A stretch of DNA of 56,525 nucleotides from Paracoccaceae bacterium (lineage in GTDB: Bacteria; Pseudomonadota; Alphaproteobacteria; Rhodobacterales; Rhodobacteraceae): contig JACONK010000029.1 of the NCBI GenBank assembly GCA_014323795.1, positions 1 to 56,525 on the forward strand. Reading direction: 5' to 3'. Shown here one piece after another: positions 37,425 to 46,351 of the stretch. Position 1 is the stretch's first letter. The number at the start of each line of letters is the position of its first letter. A program made the position numbers and the translations under genes. The notes beneath the pieces were generated by a model. That model did no database searches, was not told the DNA's origin, and saw nothing but the letters and a program-made list of their open reading frames with translations.

Positions 37425-37865
37425 CAATCCCAATTGCCATGGCTTTTCCGGATCATCGACGGGTTTGAACCGAACTATCAGGCTTTCCTTCACGCCACAG
37501 ACAGCATGGGAAATTACTGCAAGGATCTTCGGGGGGGGGGGAGTGAAATATGGGCAGCGTATCATAGCCGTCTTTGGCGGTGAGGTAATGAAAATAGACG
37601 GCAGGTGTACCAGCCCAATTTGCCCAAAAGCCATCCGGCCGGGCCGCCTTCCGGAATCGGACAGTACTTCGGCTTCACGGCCAGAAATTGATAGCAGCCA
37701 TCCGGCCAGGTAATGAAATTGCCACGCAAGTTGAATTCGGGCAGGATGGTTTTGCTGCACATCATAGAAGCCTTCTTCTTTGGCCTATCAGATATTCATA
37801 GTAACGCCTTTCAGCGGGTTACCCTGTGTATCCAGGACACTGCCATGAACCAGCGTTTGCGCATT
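37425..37865 (-). pseudogene. intradiol ring-cleavage dioxygenase, degraded
   Basis: The minus strand carries in-order fragments of a catechol/hydroxyquinol 1,2-dioxygenase: TLVHGSVLDTQGNPLKGVTM, FYDVQQN, LPEFNLRGNFITWPDGCYQF, LAVKPKYCPIPEGGPAGWLL, TAKDGYDTLPIF, and VCGVKESLIVRFKPVDD. The motif order NLRG...YPIP-DGP-G-LL...GVKESL is that of the family. The iron-binding Tyr/His stretch between GWLL and DGYDTL is wrecked. Several frameshifts occur, one at an 11-bp C run. The start region is missing. The intact gene would have opened an aromatic ring between two hydroxyls. Confidence 0.7.
37531..37541. repeat. 11-bp homopolymer G inside the dead dioxygenase
   Basis: Eleven G on the plus strand, the same length as the C run in the small lipoprotein gene. 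It lies in the frameshifted part of the dioxygenase remnant, next to the DGYDTLPIF piece. Confidence 0.9.
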
Positions 37866-38201
37866 TTTCCGTTAATGAAACCCGCTTTTATGATACCGGT
37901 ATCTATTGATCTGACTTTTGAATTAACGAGATACCGCCTCTGATATGTCTGAAGATCACTTCTGTATTGATGGGTTAGTGCCGGTTAATCTGTCAGAACA
38001 AGGGAAAAACTTCATGAAACCTCAATCGCAAATGATGCCCGTTGTGGTATCTGCTCCGGTTTTATGTGTGGGATTTTAGGGCGGGGCTGCTATACTTGGC
38101 CGGGAAAGGGATTTCTCATGAGCCGCACCCTCGAAATTCCGGGGACACAAACCAAACGATAACCAGGCTGACATACACAGCCACATCCTGATCGGGTGAG
38201 G
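37866..38201. other. gap upstream of the dioxygenase remnant
   Basis: About 340 bases with no frame I can assign. The missing N-terminal third of the dioxygenase may have eroded here, but I cannot align any piece with it. A short hydrophobic plus-strand frame exists but has no ribosome site. The kdsB stop is at 38202. Confidence 0.35.
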
Positions 38202-38987
38202 TTACTCGATCCCCGATTTTTCCAGGATGCTCTCAATACGCATAGTATCTTCCGGGTTGTTTAACTCCCAAAATTCACGGCCTTCGGACGCGACCTCGAC
38301 GCACTGGACAGGTCGCCCGTTTTCGATAAAGCGAAGCTGCTCAAGCCCCTCAATCTTTTCCAGCCAACCCTGTGGCAACGCGGTGTAGGCGCGAAGTTCT
38401 GTCGGACGATAAGCGTAGATGCCAATATGATGGTAAACGACAGTGCCGGGTGCACCTGAAAACGGAAGAACCTCTTTAGAGAAGTAGATCGCCCTTTTGT
38501 CTGCGGTAAAAATCGCAGTCGTGGCACCGACACGGCCATTTCGCCGGTCTTCGCGAAATCTCTCCGATGCTTCCGGGCTGCATTTCATAACGGGTGTTGC
38601 CATTGCCGCGTCCGGTGCGGCGCGCAATCCGTCAATCAACCGCTCCATAAACCAAGGTGGTGTCAGGGGTGCGTCGCCTTGAAGGTTACAGATGACTTCG
38701 TATTGATCCGAGAGTTTTTCGGCAACCTCGGCACAGCGCTCTGTGCCGTTTCGAGCGTTGGAGGAAGTCATCACAACTTCGGCACCGAAGGTTTGGGCGG
38801 CCCTTGAAATCCGTCGGTCGTCCGTTGCTACAACAACCCTGTCTACGCCTTCAACGGCCATCGCCGCATCCCAGCTTCGACGGATTAGGGTTTTAGAAAT
38901 GCCTGAGAACCCTTTGAGTTCAACCAAAGGTTTGCCGGGAAACCTGGAGGAGGCATAGCGCGCAGGTATGACGATGAGAACGCTCAT
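38202..38987 (-). CDS. kdsB: 3-deoxy-manno-octulosonate cytidylyltransferase
   Basis: CMP-Kdo synthetase, which activates Kdo for the LPS inner core in the cytoplasm. The 261-residue chain starts MSVLIVIPARYASSRFPGKP, the nucleotide-binding loop. VVVATDDRR, MTSSNARNGTERCAEVA, NLQGDAPLTPPW (Mg site) and YHHIGIYAYRPTELRAY follow in family order. Its ATG overlaps the cysQ stop by ATGA, so the pair is coupled. Some relatives act on the closely similar 8-amino or other sugars, but Kdo is most likely. Confidence 0.93.
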   Translation of the reverse strand: MSVLIVIPARYASSRFPGKPLVELKGFSGISKTLIRRSWDAAMAVEGVDRVVVATDDRRISRAAQTFGAEVVMTSSNARNGTERCAEVAEKLSDQYEVICNLQGDAPLTPPWFMERLIDGLRAAPDAAMATPVMKCSPEASERFREDRRNGRVGATTAIFTADKRAIYFSKEVLPFSGAPGTVVYHHIGIYAYRPTELRAYTALPQGWLEKIEGLEQLRFIENGRPVQCVEVASEGREFWELNNPEDTMRIESILEKSGIE

Positions 38988-39781
38988 GGTTTTTGCAGCA
39001 TCACGCCCGGCGAACAGGCTATGAAATAGGGGTTTTCAAAAATCGGCTTGCCGTAGGTCAGTGGCCTGTGATCATCGAAGCGGACAACCTTACCGCCCGC
39101 CCCCTGCAGAACTGCCTGTCCAGCCGCCGTGTCCCATTCCATGGTTCGACCGACCCGTGGATAAAGGTCTGCTTCCCCTGTTGCAACGAGACAGAATTTC
39201 AGCGAAGATCCGGCACTCACCCGGTCGGCCACGTTATATTTGTCAATGTAGGCCTTCGTCTCATCCGTAAGGTGAGATTTGGAGGCGACGACGATCAGAC
39301 CGTTTTCATCCGGGTCTGAAACGCTGATCCGCTTCATCTGCCCGACAGCATCAACCCTATGACCGCCCAGCTCTTCATGGCTTGTGCCATCGCTGTCCGT
39401 GATGAAAAGCCGCCCTTTTGCAGGGGCATAGACAACACCCATAGCCGGATTTCCATCTATCACCAAAGCGATATTCACGGTGAAATCGCCGCGAAGATGA
39501 ATAAATTCTTTTGTGCCGTCCAGAGGATCTACAATAAAGAAAGTCTTTTCATCAAGGTTGTGGGTATTAGCTTGTTCTTCCGTCACCAATGGAATATCCG
39601 GGAAGGCAGTACGCAAAGCGGTACTGATGTGGGCGTCAGCGATTTCGTCCGCCACCGTCACCGGGCTTTTGTCTGACTTTAATTTCACATCAAAGTCCTC
39701 CGCTTCGTAGATTTCCATGATCTTCTCACCCGCCTCAATGGCGAGCACCCGGATTGTGGTGAAGATTTGCTCCTTGTTCAT
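38984..39781 (-). CDS. cysQ: 3'(2'),5'-bisphosphate nucleotidase
   Basis: Removes the 3'-phosphate from PAP/PAPS, protecting the cell from the by-product of PAPS reduction by CysH. The 265-residue chain has the Mg/Li-sensitive phosphatase motifs LVTEEQA, VDPLDGTKEFIHLRGDFTVN and EWDTAAGQAVLQGAGG. The start at MNKEQIFTT replaces a 46-codon longer frame; GGGGGCAAAGG lies just before it. It overlaps kdsB by four bases. Works in the same pathway as cysH at 15.3 kb. Confidence 0.94.
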   Translation of the reverse strand: MNKEQIFTTIRVLAIEAGEKIMEIYEAEDFDVKLKSDKSPVTVADEIADAHISTALRTAFPDIPLVTEEQANTHNLDEKTFFIVDPLDGTKEFIHLRGDFTVNIALVIDGNPAMGVVYAPAKGRLFITDSDGTSHEELGGHRVDAVGQMKRISVSDPDENGLIVVASKSHLTDETKAYIDKYNVADRVSAGSSLKFCLVATGEADLYPRVGRTMEWDTAAGQAVLQGAGGKVVRFDDHRPLTYGKPIFENPYFIACSPGVMLQKP

Positions 39782-40226
39782 CCTTTGCCCCCAACTTTGC
39801 CCCGCGCAGGGTGTTCTTTCAAAAAAGATATCCAAAGCATATTTTTTACACCTTATGAAATCATACACTGTGTGCGGATACGCAACCGCTTGAGACATGC
39901 AGGGCATTATCCTTACCATTGGCGGTTTTGACGATTGCCTTCATCGCCAATGTATTGACTGTGTCCTTCACGACTCACGATACAAACGCATTTCGATCTG
40001 TTTTTCTGGTTTGTGATTTTCAGGTACAGACTTCGCCGTAATCTTTCTGGTGCAATGCCCGTTCTTCTGATCAACCATCCGGATCGTTGAACAGAGCCAC
40101 AAGCATAAAAACATGATTTTTCAGCCGGATGTTCCCGGCATCCATCCTGCCATAACCATTTTGCCCCTTTTCTTTAATCCCATACCTTACGAAACCAACC
40201 AAGCCGTACACAACCCCTGCATCTGA
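39782..40226. other. gap between cysQ and alkB
   Basis: About 445 bases. A minus-strand stretch of some 48 codons (GVVYGLVGFVRYGIKEKGQN, continuing to about 40080) is open and protein-like but has no recognisable relatives or start. Nothing else is seen. It may be another eroded gene. Confidence 0.3.
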
Positions 40227-40838
40227 TCAGGTCACTATACGCAACGTAAGGTTCAATCGGCCCGCATTTCTTAGAAGGCTGGAGCTGCCAAACCTGATTC
40301 GATCTATACCGTGGTGCACAAGCCGGGCCGGGCCCTGAAGCACACAGAGATCACCGCTATGCAGCCAGTAGGAAGCCGTCTTTTCTCCAGGCTCCACACT
40401 TCCGACGCGAAACAAGCCGTCATCCCCGAGCGAAATCGAGACAACCGGGTAGCTAAAATCATCCTCGTTCTTATCCTGATGCAGGCCCATACGCGCCTTT
40501 TCACTGTACCAGTTTACAAGACAGCAGTCCGGCGTCCGCGATAACCCGGTAACTGCCATCCAGATATCTAAAATCCGCTCGGGTATTGCAGGCCAGGATG
40601 AACCCGACGGGTGATATGGTTCATATCGATATCCACGTCTGTCAGACACCCAGCCGAAGTCACCGGCACTGGTCATTCGCACACTCATTTTCTTACCCCA
40701 GCGTGTCTCAGGCACAAACAGCGGTGCCGCCGCCACGATTTTCCGCACATCCTCCACCAAAGCGACCTGCTCCGCCGGGCTTAGGCAGCCAGCGAAAATA
40801 TCCACGCCGCGTAGAACTATTTTACGTCCGAAAACCAT
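40227..40838 (-). CDS. alkB: alpha-ketoglutarate-dependent dioxygenase AlkB
   Basis: A 203-residue Fe(II)/2-oxoglutarate dioxygenase that repairs alkylated bases (1-meA, 3-meC) by oxidative demethylation. The iron triad is visible: HQD (His120, Asp122) and His176 in RLVHHGIDRI. The 2-oxoglutarate arginine lies in RLNLTLRIV at the end. LVNWYSEKARMGLHQDKNE and SISLGDDGLFRVG are typical. It is preceded by transposase debris on the same strand and has no adjacent ada or alkA. Confidence 0.93.
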   Translation of the reverse strand: MVFGRKIVLRGVDIFAGCLSPAEQVALVEDVRKIVAAAPLFVPETRWGKKMSVRMTSAGDFGWVSDRRGYRYEPYHPSGSSWPAIPERILDIWMAVTGLSRTPDCCLVNWYSEKARMGLHQDKNEDDFSYPVVSISLGDDGLFRVGSVEPGEKTASYWLHSGDLCVLQGPARLVHHGIDRIRFGSSSLLRNAGRLNLTLRIVT

Positions 40839-40859
40839 TTAAGACTGATCAGGTTCAGG

Positions 40860-41220
40860 GTTCATATCCAACAGATGACGAGTGCTGCGCGAGCGATTGT
40901 GGCGGGAAGACCCTGGGGCATCTGTCGTATCTGGAGGCACCGCGCCGCCAATCCAGTGCCGAACATGATCCCGTCCCGGTTGCGTTTTTTGTATCGGTGC
41001 CTGTCGTACCTGATGGTTTTCTTGCGCTTGTTTCTGCGTCGTATCCGCGGTCCCCGGGCAGCCAGTCGGCGGCATCCGGCAGGCTGCCCGGTAATGCCCG
41101 CACACCGACGTAAGTGCTGACCTGGCCTGCCGCAACACACCGGTGTTCAGGTCGCCTTTGGTCCGACCAATCAGGCCACGCAGGGCAGAATGCGTAATTT
41201 TGCCGGAGTATCGCGGCCAA
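40860..41220 (-). pseudogene. IS5-family (IS1031/IS427-like) transposase remnant
   Basis: Minus-strand pieces in three frames match the C-terminal half of an IS5-family DDE transposase in order: RGLIGRTKGDLNTG, VSTYVGVRALPGSLPDA, DWLPGDRGYDAE (second catalytic Asp region), NKRKKTIRYDRHRYKKRNRD, then GIMFG and SRYDRCPRVF, and ALVICWI near the end. At least three indels occur. The N-terminal half is missing and joins directly to methyltransferase debris. I could not find terminal inverted repeats. Confidence 0.75.
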
Positions 41221-41235
41221 GGCGGAAGTCTTTCA

Positions 41236-41450
41236 TCTCCACATAGGTGTCGGGCCATGGGCCGGCGTCCACGCGTCCTTGAATGTGGCACAAGCTGCCC
41301 GGCGGCCAATAGCAGCCTCGTAAGTCCGGTTGGAATTGAACGGTGGATCAAGACAGAACATATCCACGCTTACGCTGTTCATTCACCGCATTAAGGGAAG
41401 GTTGTCACCGATCTATACGGTTCCGGTCCTGAAATTGAGGGCATTTTCGC
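41236..41450 (-). pseudogene. DNA methyltransferase N-terminal remnant
   Basis: The minus strand reads IGDNLPLMR, a stop (TGA), then MNSVSVDMFCLDPPFNSNRT and YEAAIGRRAACATFKDAWTP to another TGA. The order GDNL...SVDxxxLDPPFNSNxxY...FxDxWT is the N terminus of site-specific DNA N6-adenine methyltransferases; DPPF is the catalytic motif IV. Only about 65 codons survive before the IS5-family debris, so the insertion or a later deletion removed the rest. Possibly a dead restriction-modification gene. Confidence 0.65.
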
Positions 41451-41456
41451 ACCGGA

Positions 41457-42833
41457 TTACGTCCGGTTTTCAATCCGGGCTGGTTCGTCGTCTGCCCCGT
41501 CAAACTCAACGCCAATGGATTTTCCCGTCCTGGCTCCCAGATCCTTCAGCTTTTGAACTTGCCCCAGAACATTGCCGCGCCCCCGCGACAACTGATCAAA
41601 TGCACCCTTGTAAGCATCCTGTGCCTGGTCCAAGCGCTGGCCAACATTTTCCATATTTTTGACGAATCCGTCAACCTTGTCGTAAAGCAGCCCGGCCCGT
41701 TTGGCGATCTCTTCCGCGTTCTGGTTGCGCCGTTCGACAGCCCATACATGGTTTATCGTCTTGAGTGCCATCATCAATGTGGTGGGCGTTGCTATGGTGA
41801 CATTCTTTTCCAGCGCGAATTCCGCCAGTTGCCCGTCTTCCCGAAGGGCTTCCGATAAGGCCCCTTCAATGGGTACAAACATGATCACATAATCAACTGT
41901 CGAATCTTCCGCATTTTGATAGCCCTTTTCGGCCAGCCCATTGATATGTCTTTTTAATGAGTCGACATGCTGCTTTCGGGCATCGGCAGCGTCTTCCCCG
42001 GTATCGGCGTTGATGGCAGTGCTATAGGCAAGCAGCGACACTTTGCTGTCGATAATCAGGGTTTTGCCCCCTGGAAGATTGACAACAACATCGGGGCGCA
42101 AACGCTCACCGCTTGTGCCAGTGCGATGGGCCTGGGTTTCGTATTCAATACCTTCGCGCAGACCTGACTGCTCAAGAATGCTTTCAAGGATCATTTCTCC
42201 CCACGCGCCCTGCTTTTGCTGATCAGACTTGAGTGCGCGGGTAAGGGCCACTGCCTCCTGCGAAATTGCTTCCGAACGCCGGCTGAGCTGATTGATTTCA
42301 GCCTTGAGGGCAGCCCGATCATCGATCGCTGCCTTGTAAACATCCTTAAGGTCTTTTTGAAAATGACCGACGTGTTCCCTAAGCGGCGTCAGGGTTGCCT
42401 GCAATTTCTCAATGTTGGATTTTGAAAACTGTTCCCCCTGAGTCTTGAGCGCGTCACTGGCCAGTTGCCTGAACTTGGCCTCCATATCTTCGCGCAGTTT
42501 GGACAGCATCTGTATCTTCTCTTCGGAGGAGTCTTTTTCGGCTTGCAGACGGGAAATATCTCTTGTCGCCTCTTCCATCTTGTCCCGCAGCCCGGAGAGA
42601 GTGTCATTCAGGCGATCATTTTCTTCTTTGCGCTCATCGGCCACTGCTTTGAAACGGGAGGCATCATTCAACGCTTCACGAAGCTCGTGATCTCTGGCCG
42701 CGGCGGTTTTTCTGAGGTCGGCGACCTCAGCCGACAAGGCAGTGCTGTCACCCCCTGGTTTTCGCAACCACAGCAGGCCAAGAACCAAAACCGCACCCAA
42801 GATTGTAAGGAGTATGATTGTAAACAGGTCCAT
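41457..42833 (-). CDS. rmuC: DNA recombination protein RmuC
   Basis: A 458-residue protein with an N-terminal membrane anchor (LFTIILLTILGAVLVLGLLW), a coiled coil to about residue 170 rich in Glu/Lys/Leu, and the RmuC nuclease-like domain: KQGAWGEMILESILEQSGLR, RPDVVVNLPGGKTLIIDSKV and YVIMFVPIEGALSEAL. RmuC limits recombination at short inverted repeats in E. coli; the biochemical mechanism is not settled. Single-gene unit with no good partner nearby. Confidence 0.95.
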   Translation of the reverse strand: MDLFTIILLTILGAVLVLGLLWLRKPGGDSTALSAEVADLRKTAAARDHELREALNDASRFKAVADERKEENDRLNDTLSGLRDKMEEATRDISRLQAEKDSSEEKIQMLSKLREDMEAKFRQLASDALKTQGEQFSKSNIEKLQATLTPLREHVGHFQKDLKDVYKAAIDDRAALKAEINQLSRRSEAISQEAVALTRALKSDQQKQGAWGEMILESILEQSGLREGIEYETQAHRTGTSGERLRPDVVVNLPGGKTLIIDSKVSLLAYSTAINADTGEDAADARKQHVDSLKRHINGLAEKGYQNAEDSTVDYVIMFVPIEGALSEALREDGQLAEFALEKNVTIATPTTLMMALKTINHVWAVERRNQNAEEIAKRAGLLYDKVDGFVKNMENVGQRLDQAQDAYKGAFDQLSRGRGNVLGQVQKLKDLGARTGKSIGVEFDGADDEPARIENRT

Positions 42834-43072
42834 AAGATTCGCGTTTCCTGAAGCAAGCCATGCCCGAAAATTTGTGATGCCTCATCGGGCAACAGTCCGA
42901 ACGTGCTTGATACTGTCTCTGAAATCAACCCTCTGAATGGGGTATCCGCCGTTCTGACCCTGTTTAAGGGCACTGAAATCCCCCCTTCCGGCATATGCCT
43001 AACCAAGGGGTATCCGCTGGCCCGGTGTGGTGGTCGGCGATCTTTAGTCCGCGCCACATGCACCTCAAAGGA

Positions 43073-44020
43073 TTACCGACAATACGCCCCGCCCCGATGT
43101 TTCGCAGTGTCAAAGTGAAAATGATCCTTGTGAAACCGGTCCGAATTTGGCCCCAGAACCGTACCCCAAGGGCCGCAGGCACTCCTGTGCAGGCGCCGCA
43201 GGGTTTGGGCATGGGAGCTACCGCTCCAGTCGCGCAAAACGCTCATAATCTCGCCATTCTTCAACACGAACCCGGCAATATCCACAGCTTTGCCCCTGGC
43301 ATGTTCGCTCAATCCGGCACCTTTGCGAGAGTTGCGGGTCCTGCAGGAATACCCGGCGATCATCTGTATACCGGAGAGTCCCCCGCCGCGCCGGCCCACA
43401 ATCGGCCTCGCCTGCTTGTTGACCCAGTTGTAAAGCTGTCTTGCGGCATCACAGCCGATCAGTACCTCCCGGGTCAGGGCCACGCCGTCCACTTCCGTAA
43501 TGCGCACGGCGTTGGATATACCGCACCCCCCCTTACCACGGACGGGTGCCACGTGGCGACCACGCAAACCCCGTATCCCGCAGACAGAACCGCGCTTTGC
43601 ATAGCGGGTTGTTTCTGTCCTTGTGCGCGTATTCGTGACCGGAAGCGCGGTGTGCAGACTGTCCGGGCGGTACCGGGGGCGTAACGACCGCATGACCGCA
43701 TGGGTGCTGTAGGTCCGGCGCACCGCCTGCTCGCCTTGCGCGGGTTCTGCGGCCGGCCGATGGGCAATCGCCGCCGGGCTGTCGCGCAGCACGATATCTT
43801 CGGTGATTGCCTGCTCAACCACGACTTTGGCAACCGCGGAAGATATGAACGACGGGACTTGCGGGCGCACCCAAGGCCGCAACGACAGGACTGGTGCCGC
43901 CGTCGTATTGTCTGCCCCGGACAGTCCCATCGGCCTTTCCTTTGGGCGATAGGATGTATCAGGGGCGTTTGCATAGGCCAGAACCGGCAGCAGGACAAAG
44001 GCAAACGCGATGCGTCTCAC
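43073..44020 (-). CDS. extensin family secreted protein
   Basis: A 315-residue exported protein with signal peptide (RRIAFAFVLLPVLAYA). A low-complexity linker follows to about residue 150, then the extensin-like C-terminal domain of PF06904 with CGIRGLRGRHVAPVRGKGGC, RQLYNWVNKQARPIVGRRGG, SEHARGKAVDIAGF and FHKDHFHFD. The His/Asp pattern of SEHARGKAVDI and KDHFHFD resembles zinc D-Ala-D-Ala carboxypeptidase folds, so a cell-wall hydrolase is plausible. Its ATG overlaps the tyrC stop (ATGA). Several Cys suggest disulfides in the periplasm. Confidence 0.88.
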   Translation of the reverse strand: MRRIAFAFVLLPVLAYANAPDTSYRPKERPMGLSGADNTTAAPVLSLRPWVRPQVPSFISSAVAKVVVEQAITEDIVLRDSPAAIAHRPAAEPAQGEQAVRRTYSTHAVMRSLRPRYRPDSLHTALPVTNTRTRTETTRYAKRGSVCGIRGLRGRHVAPVRGKGGCGISNAVRITEVDGVALTREVLIGCDAARQLYNWVNKQARPIVGRRGGGLSGIQMIAGYSCRTRNSRKGAGLSEHARGKAVDIAGFVLKNGEIMSVLRDWSGSSHAQTLRRLHRSACGPWGTVLGPNSDRFHKDHFHFDTAKHRGGAYCR

Positions 44021-44931
44021 AATCCGCCCGCGGATCGGCCAAAATTCGGTTCAGCCGTGTCCTGGCCCGCATCAATGATGCCCCGGCGAATGTTGCGGGT
44101 GCGGCTGAAGTGATTAAACAGATGTTCCCCATCGCCGCGCCGGATCGCACGCTGCAGGGCGAAAATCTCTTCCGTGAAGCGACCCAGAATCTCCAGGGTT
44201 GCTTGCCTGTTATTCAGGAACACGTCGCGCCACATGGTCGGGTCAGATGCTGCAATCCGCGTGAAATCACGAAACCCGGCAGCCGAAAAGTTGACGACCT
44301 CCTGATTGGTTACCCGCCGCAGATCGTCGGCCACACCCACCATCGTATAGGCGATCAGGTGAGGCACGTGGCTGGTCACCGCGAGCACACGGTCATGGTG
44401 ATCCGGATCCATCCGCGCCACAAGCGCACCCATGCCCTCCCAAAAATCCTGCAGCCTGGCGACGGCGGCCTCAGATGTGCTTTCCGTCGGGGTCATCAGA
44501 AACCAGCGGTTCTCAAAAAGCGCGGCGAAGCCTGCGTCCGGCCCGCTGTTTTCGGTCCCTGCAATCGGGTGGCCCGGGACAAATTCCACGTAACCCGGCA
44601 TGTGCGGGGCCACCGCATCAATTACCGCCCGTTTGACTGAACCGACGTCCGTCACAGTCGCCCCCTCTGCCAGATGGGGGGCAATCTCTGCCGCGACCGC
44701 ATCCATAACACCGACCGGTACGCACAGGATCACAAGGTCCGCGCCAGCCACCGCTTCGGCGTTGGTTTTACAGACGTGATCCACCAGGCCCCGGTTCCGG
44801 GCAATTTCCCGGCTTTTCGCCGTGCTGGCAGAACCGGTGGTTTCCCCGGCCAGACCGCGCTTCCTGACAGCAAGCCCGATCGAGCCCGCGATCAGCCCCA
44901 GGCCAATCAGGGCGATGCGGTTGTAGATCAT
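44017..44931 (-). CDS. tyrC: prephenate/arogenate dehydrogenase family protein
   Basis: A 304-residue NAD(P)-dependent dehydrogenase of tyrosine synthesis. The Rossmann motif is ALIGLGLIAGSIGLAV at the N terminus. ILCVPVGVMDAVAAEIAPHL, VTDVGSVKRAVI, FVPGHPIAGTENSGPDAG (substrate His) and VTSHVPHLIAYT follow. There is no ACT or chorismate mutase domain, so it is the monofunctional cyclohexadienyl-dehydrogenase type. It overlaps hisC upstream and the extensin gene downstream, each by four bases, forming a three-gene unit. Confidence 0.93.
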   Translation of the reverse strand: MIYNRIALIGLGLIAGSIGLAVRKRGLAGETTGSASTAKSREIARNRGLVDHVCKTNAEAVAGADLVILCVPVGVMDAVAAEIAPHLAEGATVTDVGSVKRAVIDAVAPHMPGYVEFVPGHPIAGTENSGPDAGFAALFENRWFLMTPTESTSEAAVARLQDFWEGMGALVARMDPDHHDRVLAVTSHVPHLIAYTMVGVADDLRRVTNQEVVNFSAAGFRDFTRIAASDPTMWRDVFLNNRQATLEILGRFTEEIFALQRAIRRGDGEHLFNHFSRTRNIRRGIIDAGQDTAEPNFGRSAGGL

Positions 44932-46013
44932 TTCCCCAAAAACTCCCGCAAAACGGCGAGTACGCGCCCGCAGTCTGCCCCCTTGCCAACCGTGATTCGC
45001 AGCCCTTCCGGAAAGCCGTAACCCTTGACCTGGCGCACTATCAGCCCGGCCAGGCCCAGTGCCTCATTTGCGCCGTCGGCTTCGGCTTCGTCAGCGAAAC
45101 GGGCCAAAACAAAGTTGCCATAGGATGTGTCGCAGGCCAGACCCAGCCTGCGCAGTCCATCGGTCAAAAACCTGCGCAGTTCCGCATTTCGTGTGCGACA
45201 CTTTTCAACGAAACGGGTGTCGCGCAGGGCCGCCTCTGCTGCTGCCTGTGCCGCTGCGTTTACATTGAAGGGCCCGCGAATACGGTTAAGCACATCGATC
45301 ACTGCCGCAGAACCATAACCCCAGCCCACCCGCAGGGCACCAAGGCCGTATATCTTGGAAAAAGTACGGATCATGAAGACGTTGTCATGATTTTCGATCA
45401 GGGCAATGTGGTCATCATAGGTATCCAAAAACTCTGCGTAAGCCCCGTCGATAACGAGCAGGCATTCGGGCGGCAGCCCGGCGGCCAGGCGACCAAGCTC
45501 TGCCGCCTCGATCAGCGTCCCCGTCGGGTTGTTGGGGTTGGCCACAAAGATCAGGCGGGTGGCGGGCGTAATCGCCGCCAGCAGCGCATCCACATCCGTG
45601 TGGCGGTCCGTTTCCCGGGCATGCACCGGCGTCGCGCCGCAGGCCCGGGCACAGATACCGTACATGGAAAAACCGTGTTCGGTGCAAAGAACATCGTCCC
45701 CTGCACCTGCGTAGGCATGACACAGGAACGCGATCAGCTCGTCAGACCCGTTTGAGCAAATGATTCGGTTCCCATCCAGCCCGCAGGTTTCAGCGATGGC
45801 AGTGCGCAGGGTTCCATGGTCGGACGCGGGGTAGATATGCAGGTTGCCCGACAGCGCACGAAATGCCTGTCTGGCCTGTTCCGACGCGCCCCAGGGGTTT
45901 TCATTTGATGACAGTTTGACGGTATTCGATACGCCTTCAACATGGGCTTTACCACCCACGTAGGGGATGATGTCAAGAATACCCGGTCGTGGAGATATGC
46001 CTGTCATTGCCAT
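44928..46013 (-). CDS. hisC: histidinol-phosphate aminotransferase
   Basis: A PLP-dependent class I/II aminotransferase of 361 residues that makes histidinol phosphate from imidazole-acetol phosphate; such enzymes often also transaminate aromatic amino acids, which fits the tyrC neighbour. Marks: LSSNENPWGAS, NGSDELIAFLCHAYAG, FVANPNNPTGTLI, VIDGAYAEF, RTFSKIYGLGALRVGWG (PLP Lys in SKIYG). I start it at MAMTGISPRPGI with AAGGA upstream; a 39-codon longer frame would run through the tandem repeat described nearby. First gene of the hisC-tyrC-extensin unit. Confidence 0.94.
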   Translation of the reverse strand: MAMTGISPRPGILDIIPYVGGKAHVEGVSNTVKLSSNENPWGASEQARQAFRALSGNLHIYPASDHGTLRTAIAETCGLDGNRIICSNGSDELIAFLCHAYAGAGDDVLCTEHGFSMYGICARACGATPVHARETDRHTDVDALLAAITPATRLIFVANPNNPTGTLIEAAELGRLAAGLPPECLLVIDGAYAEFLDTYDDHIALIENHDNVFMIRTFSKIYGLGALRVGWGYGSAAVIDVLNRIRGPFNVNAAAQAAAEAALRDTRFVEKCRTRNAELRRFLTDGLRRLGLACDTSYGNFVLARFADEAEADGANEALGLAGLIVRQVKGYGFPEGLRITVGKGADCGRVLAVLREFLGK

Positions 46014-46035
46014 GCCCGTTGTTTCCTTGCATACC

Positions 46036-46071
46036 CTAGCGGGCAGATACAATCTAGCGGGCAGATACAAT
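46036..46071. repeat. perfect 18-bp tandem duplication upstream of hisC
   Basis: CTAGCGGGCAGATACAAT occurs twice without spacer, ending 23 bases before the hisC ATG (minus strand). The remaining 280 bases up to the priA stop hold no gene. It may duplicate part of the hisC leader or promoter. Confidence 0.9.
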
Positions 46072-46351
46072 AAAGGAAAGGGGATGCCCGGGCCACGTGC
46101 TACAGGTGTGTGTATCTGTGGTGCGAACAAATCCCCCGACTGTGAAAAAGCAGCAAATCGATTAAAAAGCCTTGCCCCCGAACCCCTGTTTGAGGGAGCA
46201 GAGCCTGTACACCAGGGCGGCAGCGGATGACCAATGCGCTTTAGGGGTGGCCCGCCGGGGTGCGTATTGGCAGCGTATGTGGCGGCACAGGGCGAGGCGG
46301 GGCATGCGTTCAGGCCCCGTCGCGGGCGTCCCGTTTCAGCCGGAAGCGGGA

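Noticed and set aside
493-37541. All frameshifts explained as general sequencing error
   Set aside because: About forty conserved genes, some near 1,000 codons, are free of frame errors; the broken ones carry several lesions of different kinds. Error remains possible only for the single slips in G/C runs.
40855-41351. Single intact hypothetical protein between alkB and rmuC
   Set aside because: The three overlapping frames each hold different pieces of one transposase, so none of them is a real gene.
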